A stretch of DNA of 64,000 nt from Peptoniphilus_E sp964345555 (GTDB lineage: Bacteria > Bacillota > Clostridia > Tissierellales > Peptoniphilaceae), in contig CAYFRD010000002.1 in NCBI GenBank assembly GCA_964345555.1, forward strand, positions 1-64,000. The letters run 5' to 3'. Positions within the stretch are counted from its first letter, which is position 1, and each line of letters opens with the position of its first letter. Under the pieces are notes generated by a model that saw only the letters and a program-made list of their open reading frames with translations, was not told where the DNA came from and did not search any database. The translations under genes were made by a program, and so were the position numbers. Shown here piece by piece: positions 26,050 through 34,712 of this stretch.

Positions 26050-26645
26050 TATTTCGCATCCTTTGCCAATTTATCAACTACTTCATTATATTTAACACCG
26101 CTATGAGCCTTGACTTTCACAAATATGACTTCAAGCTCATCCTCTATATCGGCATAGTAGTCTCTGTATTCAATAGTGCCGATTTTGTTAGCTTTCCAAG
26201 ATCTCTTAGCCCAATTTTCAATTCCTGAATAATCATAGTGGAGATATACTTTTTTCTTTCCCAATTCAAGAGACCTCTTCATGGCAAAAGCAGCTCCTCT
26301 TATCTCACCTGCCACGTTTCTCATGGAACTGTCCTCACCATAAAACCTTTTTGAATGCTCTTCATATATACCCAAGTTATCAAAAAGCAACACTCCGTAA
26401 GAAAAGGATTTGTCCTTAATATTGTAAGAACCGTCCACATAGGCTATTATTTCATCGGTATTTAAAGTTTTTTCTTTCAAATTTTCATCATACTTCGCAA
26501 TTTCGTCCTTCATAAAATCTTCCGCAAGGGACTTCTCTGCAAACTTTTTATAAACTGCACCGCTATATCCAACGACCTGTTTTTTTGCTTCGTCCCAAGT
26601 CGTGAATATGCCGGTTTCTCTGCCTTTTTTTACAGCATAATACAT
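26049..26645 (-). CDS. rnhA: Ribonuclease H1 with N-terminal hybrid-binding domain
   Basis: The 198-residue protein has an N-terminal RNase H1 hybrid-binding (caulimovirus viroplasmin) domain with YAVKKGRETGIFTTWDEAKKQV, followed by the catalytic domain from about 68. AYVDGSYN carries the first Asp, the GEIRGAAFAMKRSLE helix the Glu, YDYSGIENW the second Asp and DKLAKDAK the last. It degrades RNA in RNA-DNA hybrids. It is the first gene of the operon running down to the nudix gene. Confidence 0.93.
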   Translation of the reverse strand: MYYAVKKGRETGIFTTWDEAKKQVVGYSGAVYKKFAEKSLAEDFMKDEIAKYDENLKEKTLNTDEIIAYVDGSYNIKDKSFSYGVLLFDNLGIYEEHSKRFYGEDSSMRNVAGEIRGAAFAMKRSLELGKKKVYLHYDYSGIENWAKRSWKANKIGTIEYRDYYADIEDELEVIFVKVKAHSGVKYNEVVDKLAKDAK

Positions 26646-26764
26646 TCAATCACCTTACATAAATTCTACAATATCAAATAATATTATACAAGAAGTATCA
26701 AGGTTTAAAATTTTGTGATATACTTAAAAAAAGCCATTGATCACATATTTTGGAGGTTAATTTT

Positions 26765-27655
26765 ATGAATAAAGAACAATTACAACGCATGAAAGAAGGC
26801 AAGGGATTCATAGCTGCACTGGATCAAAGCGGCGGCTCCACTCCCAAGGCTTTAAGACTTTACGGTATAAATGAAGATCAATACTCCGGTGAAGAAGAAA
26901 TGTTTAAATTAGTCCATGAAATGAGAAGCAGGATTATAAAATCACCTGCTTTTACATCGGATAGAATCTTGGGAGCAATACTCTTTAAAGTTACAATGAA
27001 TTCGAAAATTGACGACATGTACACAGCTGACTACCTATGGGAAAAAAGGGGCATAGTTCCAATTTTAAAAATCGACGAAGGACTTGATAAACTCGAGTCA
27101 GGAGTCCAAATGATGAAACCTCTTAAACAAATTGACGAACTTCTAAAAACCGCAAAAGAGAGAAACATCTTCGGAACAAAGATGAGATCTGTAATCAAGG
27201 AATTAAACGAAGAAGGCATTAAAAAAGTAGTCGAACAGCAATTTGAATTTGCCAAGAAAATCTCCAAAGCAGGTTTTGTCCCTATAATAGAACCTGAAGT
27301 TGATATAAATGCCGATAAAAAAGAAGAGATTGAAGAACTTCTGAAGGAAGAAATCCTAAAACACCTTGAAGCTTTAAATGAAGACACCTTCGTTATCTTC
27401 AAACTCACTCTTCCCACAAAGGCGAATATATACGACGACTTCTTGAATTATCCTCAAGTAGTGAGAATTGTAGCACTGTCAGGAGGATACTCCAGAGAAG
27501 AATCCGTTGAAAAATTAGCACAAAATAAAAACATCATCGCTTCTTTCTCAAGAGCCTTGACCGAAGGTTTGAGCCACTCTCAAAATGACGAAGAATTTAA
27601 CAGTATGCTGGATAAATCCGTAGAAGAAATCTACAAAGCATCAGTAGAAAAATAA
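26765..27655 (+). CDS. fda: Class I fructose-bisphosphate aldolase
   Basis: The 296-residue enzyme cleaves fructose 1,6-bisphosphate to triose phosphates by a Schiff-base mechanism. MNKEQLQRMKEGKGFIAALD, the GSTPKAL phrase, VPILKIDEGL, GTKMRSVI and the IIEPEV strand match the staphylococcal-type class I aldolase closely. The start at ATG 26765 has GGAGG 8 bases upstream; the longer frame with TTG lies on the ribosome binding site itself. A small iron-sulfur protein follows 19 bases later. Confidence 0.94.
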   Translation: MNKEQLQRMKEGKGFIAALDQSGGSTPKALRLYGINEDQYSGEEEMFKLVHEMRSRIIKSPAFTSDRILGAILFKVTMNSKIDDMYTADYLWEKRGIVPILKIDEGLDKLESGVQMMKPLKQIDELLKTAKERNIFGTKMRSVIKELNEEGIKKVVEQQFEFAKKISKAGFVPIIEPEVDINADKKEEIEELLKEEILKHLEALNEDTFVIFKLTLPTKANIYDDFLNYPQVVRIVALSGGYSREESVEKLAQNKNIIASFSRALTEGLSHSQNDEEFNSMLDKSVEEIYKASVEK

Positions 27656-27674
27656 GTTAAAGGAAATGATGATA

Positions 27675-27890
27675 ATGAGTGAAAATGGGAAAATTTATGA
27701 GAACGAAAAAATAAAAGTATTTTGGAAGCTGGATATCTGTAAACACTCCGGAAAATGCGTAATGGGAAACTCCGAGGTCTTCAATCCGAAGAGAAAACCT
27801 TGGATTGATCTAAGCAAAGCCGAATCTGAAGAAGTAAAAAGAGTAATCGACGGATGCCCTTCCGGAGCTCTTTCTTGTGAAATAAAATGA
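27675..27890 (+). CDS. Small (4Fe-4S) mono-cluster-type protein (YjdI/Fer4_19-like)
   Basis: This 71-residue protein has ICKHSGKCVMG (two Cys), then FNPKRKPWIDL and a C-terminal GCPSGAL (third Cys), the pattern of the Fer4_19 divergent mono-cluster domain. One ligand of a [4Fe-4S] cluster would have to be non-cysteine or shared. The best start, at 27675, has AAAGGA at a good distance; two earlier ATGs are too near. It is co-transcribed with aldolase and ends in a strong terminator. Its role is unknown. Confidence 0.75.
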   Translation: MSENGKIYENEKIKVFWKLDICKHSGKCVMGNSEVFNPKRKPWIDLSKAESEEVKRVIDGCPSGALSCEIK

Positions 27891-27937
27891 ACTTTCTCAA
27901 AATTTAAACAGGAAAATCAAAATCATTTGCAATATAC

Positions 27938-27972
27938 AAAAGGCGATAAATTCAAGATTTATTGCCTTTTTT
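27938..27972 (+). terminator. Terminator of fda operon
   Basis: AAAGGCGATAAAT pairs with ATTTATTGCCTTT, followed by T residues, before the M20 gene. Confidence 0.8.
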
Positions 27973-27986
27973 CATAGGGAGCTAAT

Positions 27987-29249
27987 ATGAAGAACTACAG
28001 AGAATATTTAATAGAAAAAAGAAGAAAATTTCACAGGATTCCCGAAGCCGGTTTCTTGGAAATACAAACCACTGTGGAGATAATCAAAGAACTTAAAAAA
28101 CTCGGCTACAAAAACATAAAATACGGCAAAAATATCCATAACAAAAGATTAGGTGTGCCGAATGAAGAAATGATATCAAATCATCTAAAGACTATAAAAC
28201 TAAATGTGGACTTTGATACAGAGGAAATTGAAAAAGGTTACACCGGACTCGTTGCCGAGTACGACAGCGGGATTCCTGGCCCGAAGTTCGGATTTCGCTT
28301 CGACATAGACGGTCTTGCACTTCAAGAAACTGAAGATAAACACCACATTCCCAATGAATCGGGATTTAATTCAAAAAATATGCATTTCATGCATGCATGC
28401 GGTCACGACGGACATATAGCCATAGGACTTGCAATGGCAAAATATATAATCTCCGATAAAAATCTCAAAGGTTCTTACAGATTCATATTCCAAGGTGCAG
28501 AAGAAGGTGTGCGCGGAGGCAAATCCATGACTGATGCCGGTTGTGTCGACAACTTGGATTACTTCTTCTCATCACACTTGGGTATGGGGCTTAAAACAGG
28601 AGAAATAGGACTTGGGAGCGTAGGTTTTTTTGCTACCAAAAAATTCGACATCGATCTTACAGGTCAATCCTCTCATGCATCAAATGCACCTGAACAGGGC
28701 AGGTCTGCTCTGCTTGCAGCAGCGTCGCTATCCCTTATTCTAAATAATTTAACTCAATACTCCAAGGGCATGGCTAGAGTAAACGTGGGAGTATTAAAGA
28801 GCGGCACGGAACGAAATATAGTACCCCGGTCTGCTCATATGGAATTGGAAATACGAGCCGAACACCAATCAATACTGGATGACATGGAATCAAGGCTTAT
28901 GAAATCCCTTGAGGGAACATCAATAGCCTTTGAAGTCACAAATAAAATAAATCCTGTCGGCAGTTCCATTGCTTACAACTATGTAGATGATAAGTTTTTG
29001 AAAGATTTAAAAAATCACCTTGACCCTTTAAAATATAACTTAGTATTAAAGCCTAAATTCGGTGCGTCTGAAGACGTAAGCTATATGTTGAAACATGTAA
29101 CGGACACCGGAGGCAAATCCCTCCACTTCATCATAGGGTCGGATTTAAATGCAAACCACCACACGAACTCCTTCGACTTTGACGAAAATTCTTTATTAAT
29201 CGGGTTTCAAGTGTATAGAGATATAATCAATTATATAAATTCAAAATGA
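27987..29249 (+). CDS. M20-family amidohydrolase (AbgB-like)
   Basis: The 420-residue protein has the M20D start RRKFHRIPEAGFLE, the metal-binding HACGHDGH (about 137-144), GAEEGVRGG with the catalytic Glu pair, the dimerisation region with GQSSHASNAP, and the C-terminal NHHTNSFDFDE motif typical of the p-aminobenzoyl-glutamate hydrolase group. It should cleave an amide bond in an N-acyl or aryl amino acid. A 60-residue insert after position 40 is longer than in aminoacylases and fits AbgB. It is preceded by a terminator and a short leader with GGGAG. The decayed AbgT at 47-148 may be its lost partner. Confidence 0.85.
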   Translation: MKNYREYLIEKRRKFHRIPEAGFLEIQTTVEIIKELKKLGYKNIKYGKNIHNKRLGVPNEEMISNHLKTIKLNVDFDTEEIEKGYTGLVAEYDSGIPGPKFGFRFDIDGLALQETEDKHHIPNESGFNSKNMHFMHACGHDGHIAIGLAMAKYIISDKNLKGSYRFIFQGAEEGVRGGKSMTDAGCVDNLDYFFSSHLGMGLKTGEIGLGSVGFFATKKFDIDLTGQSSHASNAPEQGRSALLAAASLSLILNNLTQYSKGMARVNVGVLKSGTERNIVPRSAHMELEIRAEHQSILDDMESRLMKSLEGTSIAFEVTNKINPVGSSIAYNYVDDKFLKDLKNHLDPLKYNLVLKPKFGASEDVSYMLKHVTDTGGKSLHFIIGSDLNANHHTNSFDFDENSLLIGFQVYRDIINYINSK

Positions 29250-29277
29250 CTAAATTTTTAAGCTTAATTTTAGCACT

Positions 29278-29303
29278 AAAAAAGGACCTTATTCAGGTCC
29301 TTT
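29278..29303 (-). terminator. Terminator of groESL (convergent with the M20 gene)
   Basis: AAAGGACCT and AAGGTCCTTT form the stem, with six T on the minus strand. It may also act on the plus strand. Confidence 0.82.
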
Positions 29304-29316
29304 AATTATTTATTAA

Positions 29317-30942
29317 TTACATCATTCCCATTCCGCCGCCGGGCATTGCAGGCATTGCCGGTTCTTCCTTGGGAAGATTTGCCACTGCAGCTTCTGTGGT
29401 TAATATCATTGCAGCTACTGATGATGCGTTTTGAAGTGCTGATCTCGTAACCTTTGTAGGATCTACGATACCTGCTCCTATCATATTTACATAATCACCC
29501 TTCATAGCGTTGAATCCGAAGCCTTTTTCAAGTCCTTTTACCTTTTCAGCTACTACTGAGCCGTCAACTCCTGCATTGATTGCTATTTGTCTTACAGGTT
29601 CTTCAAGAGCTCTCAAGATGATATTAATTCCTGTTTTTTCGTCTCCTTCGCTTTCTTCAGATAATTCTTTAACTGCATCTATACAATCTATAAGAACTGT
29701 TCCGCCGCCGGGTACTATACCTTCTTCCACTGCGGCTCTCGTTGCTGAAAGTGCATCTTCAATTCTCAATTTCTTTTCTTTAAGTTCAACTTCAGTAGCA
29801 GCACCAACTTGAATTACAGCTACTCCTCCCCCTAATTTTGCAAGTCTTTCTTGAAGTTTTTCCTTGTCAAATTCAGAGTCTGAATTTTCGTATTGGTTTC
29901 TAATTTGACCTACTCTGGCTTCAAGGTCAGCTTTTTCGCCTGCTCCATCAACTATCACAGTCAAGTCCTTTTCAACTTTGATTTTTACAGCTCTACCAAG
30001 TACTGAGATGTCGGCATCCTTTAATTCTTGACCTAAATCTGAAGATACTACTTTTCCTCCTGTTAAAACTGCGATGTCTTCAAGCATTTCCTTTCTTCTG
30101 TCGCCGTATCCCGGAGCTTTTACAGCTACTGCATTTATAGTTCCTCTTAATTTATTTAATACAAGAGTTGCAAGAGCCTCTCCTTCAATGTCTTCAGCTA
30201 CGATCAAAAGAGGTCTTGATTCTTTTAACACTTGTTCAAGAAGTGGTAAAAGGTCTTGAATATTGGTTACTTTTTTATCTGTCAGAAGTATATAGGGATT
30301 TTCCAATTCTGCTACCATCTTTTCAGAATCTGTAACCATGTAGGGAGATAGGTATCCTCTGTCAAATTGCATTCCTTCCACTACATCCAGGCTTGTACCC
30401 ATGGATTTTGATTCTTCAACTGTTATTACTCCGTCTTTTCCGACTTTTTCCATAGCTTCGGAAATAAGATGTCCTATATTTTCATCTCCTGCAGATATTG
30501 ATGCGACTTGTGCGATAGATTCCTTAGTTTCAACGGGTTTTGAGAAGTTTTTAATTTCTTCGACAACTTTTTCTACAGCTTTTTTTACTCCCTTTTGTAA
30601 AACCATGGGATTTGCTCCTGCTGCAAGGTTTTTTATACCTTCAAGTACTATTGCTTGAGCCAGTAGAGTAGCTGTAGTCGTTCCATCTCCTGCCACATCA
30701 TTTGTCTTTGTAGCCACTTCTTTAAGAAGTTGAGCACCCATGTTTTCAAATTTATCTTCGCATTCAATTTCCCTTGCAATTGTAACTCCGTCATTTGTGA
30801 TCAGAGGTGCACCGAATTCCTTGTCAAGAACTACGTTTCTGCCCTTAGGTCCAAGGGTTACTTTAACCGTATTTGCAAGAGTATTAATACCGTCTATTAA
30901 GCCTTTTCTGGCTTCTTCTGAAAATTTAATTTCCTTTGCCAT
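29317..30942 (-). CDS. groEL: 60 kDa chaperonin GroEL
   Basis: This 541-residue ATPase forms the GroEL double ring that folds proteins with GroES. KVTLGPKGRNVVLD, GDGTTTATLLAQAI (nucleotide loop), the VEEGIVPGGGTVLID region and the GGMGMM C-terminal tail are all present. It follows groES by 11 bases in an operon repressed by HrcA through CIRCE. No anomaly is seen. Confidence 0.98.
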   Translation of the reverse strand: MAKEIKFSEEARKGLIDGINTLANTVKVTLGPKGRNVVLDKEFGAPLITNDGVTIAREIECEDKFENMGAQLLKEVATKTNDVAGDGTTTATLLAQAIVLEGIKNLAAGANPMVLQKGVKKAVEKVVEEIKNFSKPVETKESIAQVASISAGDENIGHLISEAMEKVGKDGVITVEESKSMGTSLDVVEGMQFDRGYLSPYMVTDSEKMVAELENPYILLTDKKVTNIQDLLPLLEQVLKESRPLLIVAEDIEGEALATLVLNKLRGTINAVAVKAPGYGDRRKEMLEDIAVLTGGKVVSSDLGQELKDADISVLGRAVKIKVEKDLTVIVDGAGEKADLEARVGQIRNQYENSDSEFDKEKLQERLAKLGGGVAVIQVGAATEVELKEKKLRIEDALSATRAAVEEGIVPGGGTVLIDCIDAVKELSEESEGDEKTGINIILRALEEPVRQIAINAGVDGSVVAEKVKGLEKGFGFNAMKGDYVNMIGAGIVDPTKVTRSALQNASSVAAMILTTEAAVANLPKEEPAMPAMPGGGMGMM

Positions 30943-30953
30943 TTTATCACTCC

Positions 30954-31238
30954 TTATTTTTCAACAACTGCAAGTATGTCTTCAAATTTTATAATTGTAT
31001 ATTTTTCTTTATCTAATTCAATTTCTGTGCCGGCGTATTTAGAAAATACCACTTTGTCACCGATCTTCAATTCGTCTTTTTTGTCTTCGTCCTTTAATAT
31101 TCCTTTGCCGATGGCTACGACTTCGGCAATATTTGATTCTTCCTTAGCGGAACTGGGAAGTACTATTCCGGATTTTGTAGTCTCTTCCACTTCAACTTTT
31201 TTAATGACAAGTTTATCTTCCAATGGTTTTAAATTCAT
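30954..31238 (-). CDS. groES: 10 kDa co-chaperonin GroES
   Basis: This 94-residue protein has the GroES start MNLKPLEDKLVIKKVE, the mobile loop EETTKSGIVLPSSAKE and the GDKVVFSKYAGTEIE region. It caps the GroEL ring. It is the first gene of the operon. A CIRCE site lies between its promoter and start. Confidence 0.97.
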   Translation of the reverse strand: MNLKPLEDKLVIKKVEVEETTKSGIVLPSSAKEESNIAEVVAIGKGILKDEDKKDELKIGDKVVFSKYAGTEIELDKEKYTIIKFEDILAVVEK

Positions 31239-31270
31239 TTATATGCCTCCTAATTATAATTTTTCTTCTG

Positions 31271-31297
31271 TTAGCACTCAGCCATATCAAGTGCTAA
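31271..31297 (-). promoter_or_regulatory. CIRCE operator of groESL
   Basis: TTAGCACTC, nine bases, AAGTGCTAA: one mismatch from the HrcA consensus. Confidence 0.93.
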
Positions 31298-31301
31298 TAT
31301 T

Positions 31302-31330
31302 AATATAATACATATTTTGATATTATTCAA
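31302..31330 (-). promoter_or_regulatory. groESL promoter
   Basis: A -35 TTGAAT (31325-31330), 17-base spacer and -10 TATATT (31302-31307), the same spacing and position relative to CIRCE as for hsp20. Confidence 0.8.
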
Positions 31331-31439
31331 GCTTTATTTTACCATTTTTTACCTTTAATTTTTCTTATATTCAATTTTTATTGAGACCTGATTCAATATG
31401 ATTGAGTAGGAGACGATGCCCGCATTGTACCAAATTATT

Positions 31440-31670
31440 GTCCCCATGAATACAACGTACGAACATAGAAGACCACCACTACAAAAATAGGCGGATATTT
31501 GCAGTTGTATTTTGTATGTAATAATCTAAAGCTATGATTTTACGATTCCTCCTCAATTTTTTGCAGTTGGCAGACACTTATCATATTAACCGAGTATTTT
31601 TATTGAATTTTCACCACTAAAACTATTACAAAGCCCGGTCTAATTTGGGTAATTCTTCATATAAAAAAGG
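31440..31670. repeat. Diverged intergenic repeat, copy B
   Basis: Its end (31608-31670) contains TTTTCACCACTAAAACTATT and a CCCGGTCTAA segment that align with copy C at 55763-55810, where the matching words are TTTTCACCAATAAAACTATT and CCCGGGTTTAA. It also shares CTACAAAAATA with copies A and C. It occupies the gap between the groESL promoter and the DUF951 terminator. No intact gene is seen in the whole 31331-31700 gap. Confidence 0.45.
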
Positions 31671-31698
31671 AACGTTTTTTTATTTCATTCCTTTCATT
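31661..31698 (-). terminator. Terminator after the DUF951 gene
   Basis: AAAGGAA and TTCCTTT pair across a 16-base loop, followed by T residues, directly after the stop codon. Confidence 0.6.
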
Positions 31699-31700
31699 TC

Positions 31701-31931
31701 TCACTCATCTTCTTCGGTTTTTTTGTGATGGATTATACTGATGAATTTTTCGCCTTCCTTTATTTTTCTAACTCTTTTCTCAAATTCCATTCTGCTCATC
31801 CATATCTGTCTTTCACACCCCATGCACTTCAATTTTATATCGGCACCCTTTCGTACTATCTGCCATTTGTTTTCACCACAGGGATGTCCTTTTTTTAAAG
31901 TCACTATATCATTTAATTCATATACTAACAA
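31701..31931 (-). CDS. DUF951 family protein
   Basis: This 76-residue basic protein has LNDIVTLKKGHPCGENKWQIVRKGADIKLKCMGC, here quoted only to identify it by its key residues: a conserved HPCG and a CxxC pair that may bind zinc or nucleic acid. The family is widespread in Firmicutes, typically next to mscS or the rpsF operon, with unknown function. It overlaps the mscS end by 7 bases and closes a three-gene operon. Confidence 0.85.
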   Translation of the reverse strand: MLVYELNDIVTLKKGHPCGENKWQIVRKGADIKLKCMGCERQIWMSRMEFEKRVRKIKEGEKFISIIHHKKTEEDE

Positions 31932-32770
31932 TTTTTCACCTCTGTTCTGAATTTAGGCGGTTTTATCCCCTCTTCTATAAATAGCTCCACTACCTTTTGC
32001 CTTATTTCGTATTCTATGTCGAATTGATCGGGAGGATTCGCATAGGCTACGACGGTGATATCGTATCCTCCTTCGCTGTTTTTTGTAACTCCCCAAACGG
32101 ACGGTTCTTTTACCGACCTCTTGTCATCGTATAGATAAGCTATCTTCTCCTTGAGCAGGTTCATTATTCTCTTGGGATCTTCTGAAATATCCACGGAAAA
32201 ATCCACCTTCGCCCTCATTTGACCTCTTTGTCTATTTGTGACGATTTTTATTTCTCCGTTGGGAATTATGTGTAAATCTCCGGAAAAATCTCTGATGGTC
32301 GTGGTCCTTATGCCAAGTTCTTCAACTACTCCGCTTTTGCCTTCAATGATCACTGAATCCCCAACACTGTACTGGTCTTCAAGCATTAAAAAAAATCCGT
32401 TTATTATATCCTTTACAAGACTTTGTGCTCCGAAAGACAACGCCAATGATCCTATGCCCACAGTAGCTATAATTGACGAGGTATTTATACCCATAATATC
32501 CAGGGAAATGGTGACAGCCAAGAAATATATTAGAATGTGAGTGGCCTTGTCAATAAGTTTTACTACAGTTACAACTCTCATAAAATTTCTGCTGCCTTTG
32601 TTTTCTCTGTTGTAGATGTTTTTCCTGATTAAAGAGGAAATTACCTTGGAAATTATGTAAGCGGCAAGCATTATCCCTGCAATTGAAATAATTTTGCCCC
32701 ACAGGTTCAACTCTCCATTTTCCATTTTAAAATATTCATTTATAAATTCTCTGATGGTTTTTTCATTCAT
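31925..32770 (-). CDS. MscS-family small-conductance mechanosensitive channel
   Basis: The 281-residue protein has an N-terminal membrane helix (about 20-45), a second region near 75-100 and the pore helix with GIGSLALSFGAQSLVKDIINGFFLML, the hallmark of MscS. The cytoplasmic domain follows, with EDQYSVGDSVIIEGKSGVVEELG. It releases solutes on osmotic downshock. Several in-frame starts overlap the upstream gene; ATG 32770 with GGTG is preferred. It lies between a DUF5711 gene and DUF951. Confidence 0.92.
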   Translation of the reverse strand: MNEKTIREFINEYFKMENGELNLWGKIISIAGIMLAAYIISKVISSLIRKNIYNRENKGSRNFMRVVTVVKLIDKATHILIYFLAVTISLDIMGINTSSIIATVGIGSLALSFGAQSLVKDIINGFFLMLEDQYSVGDSVIIEGKSGVVEELGIRTTTIRDFSGDLHIIPNGEIKIVTNRQRGQMRAKVDFSVDISEDPKRIMNLLKEKIAYLYDDKRSVKEPSVWGVTKNSEGGYDITVVAYANPPDQFDIEYEIRQKVVELFIEEGIKPPKFRTEVKNC

Positions 32771-33812
32771 TTTCATCACCAATAAAGTTTCTGCCGTTTA
32801 TTATTTTGTATAAGTTGATTTTTCCCTCTTTTAATGCTCCTATAGTGACACCTGAGATCTCTATTTTCTCCACTGTCGTGCCCAACCTTGTGTAAAACTG
32901 CGATTTAGTGCCCAGTTCTCCACCGATATTACTTTCACCATATGCATATAGGGAGTTTGAAACCATGGTCAGATTGCTCACATTTGCCGATAGGATCAGT
33001 TTATCCACTTGCTCCAGTTTCGTGTTGTATTTTGAGATTATATTTGAATGGAGCAGATAAATATTTCTATCCGCCACAAGTATGTCGCTGATATTTGGAA
33101 TTTCCGTTCTGAATTCATTTTCTCCTTCATATAGATACAGATGTTTGTCCGTAGCCATGATGGTTGTGCCCTTTTTTCTACTGACAAAAAGGCATACTTC
33201 GGCTGAAATTTCCCTGTTCTTTATATTTTGACCGTCTACCGTCACCAGTATGCTTTTGTAGCCCGTAGCATCATTTAAAATCTCTCCCACGGAAAACTTG
33301 TCCGCCTTATAGAGATCATAGGTCAATATGGTATTGGCCGTTTCGTACATATCGCTTAACTTACCGTCTTGCTTGAGAATTTTAAGCATTTCCTTGTCTT
33401 CGGACTTCAGGTGCAGAACTATTTCTTTGTTGAGGTACTTTATATTGTATAGTTCTTCCTGTATCTTTATGTTGTGAATCAATTCTCCGGTATCTCTGTA
33501 CTGATATATTTTGTCCAGATCCTCATCATACAAAAACACATAGTTATTTGCATAATAAGCCTTTAAATTCTCTGCAGCAAATTTTATGTTCTTTGCCACA
33601 TTTCCGTTCTTATCGCAAAAATACAGAGTTTCACCGTCAAATATGATTATTGCATTGGTGCTTATGTAGAAGTTTTCAGCAAATTCTATATCGGCAATGG
33701 TCTTGTCGAAAACTATATCTCTTCTACCCCAAATCTTAGATCTTTTTATAAAAATTACAGCGAGAATTATCAACGCTATCGTTATAATTATATACTTTAT
33801 ATTCTTTTTCAA
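32763..33812 (-). CDS. Membrane-anchored DUF5711-like beta-propeller protein
   Basis: This 349-residue protein has a single N-terminal membrane anchor (about 5-23) followed by an extracellular region of regular short beta-strand repeats (for example IIIFDGETLYFCDKNGN and NYVFLYDEDLDKIYQYRD), which suggests a beta-propeller. The pattern is that of DUF5711 proteins found next to MscS in clostridia. No catalytic motif is visible. Function is unknown. It is the first gene of the operon with mscS and DUF951. Confidence 0.6.
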   Translation of the reverse strand: MKKNIKYIIITIALIILAVIFIKRSKIWGRRDIVFDKTIADIEFAENFYISTNAIIIFDGETLYFCDKNGNVAKNIKFAAENLKAYYANNYVFLYDEDLDKIYQYRDTGELIHNIKIQEELYNIKYLNKEIVLHLKSEDKEMLKILKQDGKLSDMYETANTILTYDLYKADKFSVGEILNDATGYKSILVTVDGQNIKNREISAEVCLFVSRKKGTTIMATDKHLYLYEGENEFRTEIPNISDILVADRNIYLLHSNIISKYNTKLEQVDKLILSANVSNLTMVSNSLYAYGESNIGGELGTKSQFYTRLGTTVEKIEISGVTIGALKEGKINLYKIINGRNFIGDENE

Positions 33813-33872
33813 AGTCTACCTCCAAGGAAATTATATCATAGGGACAATTCAATATGAATAAATTTGCACAAT

Positions 33873-33906
33873 AAAAAGAGTCGGCTTTTTTAGCCAACTC
33901 TTTTTT
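33873..33906 (-). terminator. Terminator of the SLH protein gene
   Basis: AAAGAGTTGGCT and AGCCGACTCTTT form a long stem followed by T residues at the stop codon. Confidence 0.85.
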
Positions 33907-34570
33907 AATCATAGAGATTTCTATCTCCAAATTTAATTTTACTGTCAACTACAACTCTCTCTCCGGGAAGTCCATATTCATCCATCAACAAAAATAGTAT
34001 TTTACAAATTTCAGCTCTTGAAATTCCTTCGTCAGGTCTTAAAAGAAAATCATTTCCTCCGCTTACCACTCCTAAATTGATCAAGGCTCCTGCGTAACCT
34101 CTGTTTTCCGGAGTAAAGGAATTTCCATCCTTGAATTTGTCCAATAAAGCAGGATTTTGTTTTAACTTGTACATATAGCCCACTATCCCCATGACATCTT
34201 GTCGTGAAATGGGATTGTTGGGATTCAATCTACCTGTAGTCGGAACTAAGTACCCCGCCTTTATTGCCTTTGCCACATCTTCATAAAACCAATCGGAAGT
34301 CTTTACATCTGAAAATGTAACTGTGTATGTTTTTTTTAAATTTGCCATAGAATTAATTATTGAGAAAAATTCCACTCTTGAAATATTGTCGTCCGGTCTG
34401 AATTTATTGGCATCATATCCTGTTACAAATCCTGCATCGCTCATTTGATCTATATATTGATCCGCCCAGTGATGTCTTGTGTCGGAAAATTGCACCGCAT
34501 ATACAATTCCGGAACTGAATACAAGCAGAAGAGTGAGTAGAATTAACAGCAATCTTCTACCCAATTTCAT
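33905..34570 (-). CDS. Exported protein composed of three SLH domains
   Basis: This 221-residue protein has a signal peptide (about 1-25, ending GIVYA) and three SLH domains (about 26-80, 85-145, 155-205) with HHWADQYIDQ, FRPDDNISRVEF and LRPDEGISRAEI. It has no other domain. It may be a cell-wall cap, a competitor or anchor for partner proteins. It is a single gene whose -10 region lies within an inverted repeat. Confidence 0.85.
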   Translation of the reverse strand: MKLGRRLLLILLTLLLVFSSGIVYAVQFSDTRHHWADQYIDQMSDAGFVTGYDANKFRPDDNISRVEFFSIINSMANLKKTYTVTFSDVKTSDWFYEDVAKAIKAGYLVPTTGRLNPNNPISRQDVMGIVGYMYKLKQNPALLDKFKDGNSFTPENRGYAGALINLGVVSGGNDFLLRPDEGISRAEICKILFLLMDEYGLPGERVVVDSKIKFGDRNLYD

Positions 34571-34605
34571 TTACCCTTCACCTTTTTCTTGTTAATCCTT
34601 ATTTT

Positions 34606-34630
34606 GCTAACTACATTGTACCATGTTAGC
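34606..34630. promoter_or_regulatory. Inverted repeat over the -10 of the SLH gene
   Basis: GCTAAC and GTTAGC arms are separated by 13 bases that contain the likely -10 TACAAT (34615-34620, minus strand). This is the arrangement of a repressor operator. No regulator is identified. Confidence 0.35.
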
Positions 34631-34712
34631 TACAAATGAAATTTTAAGTTTATATTACATAAATTTCTTTTTCTGTAATACAAATGAAACAATATAATTC
34701 TAATGTTGTTTT

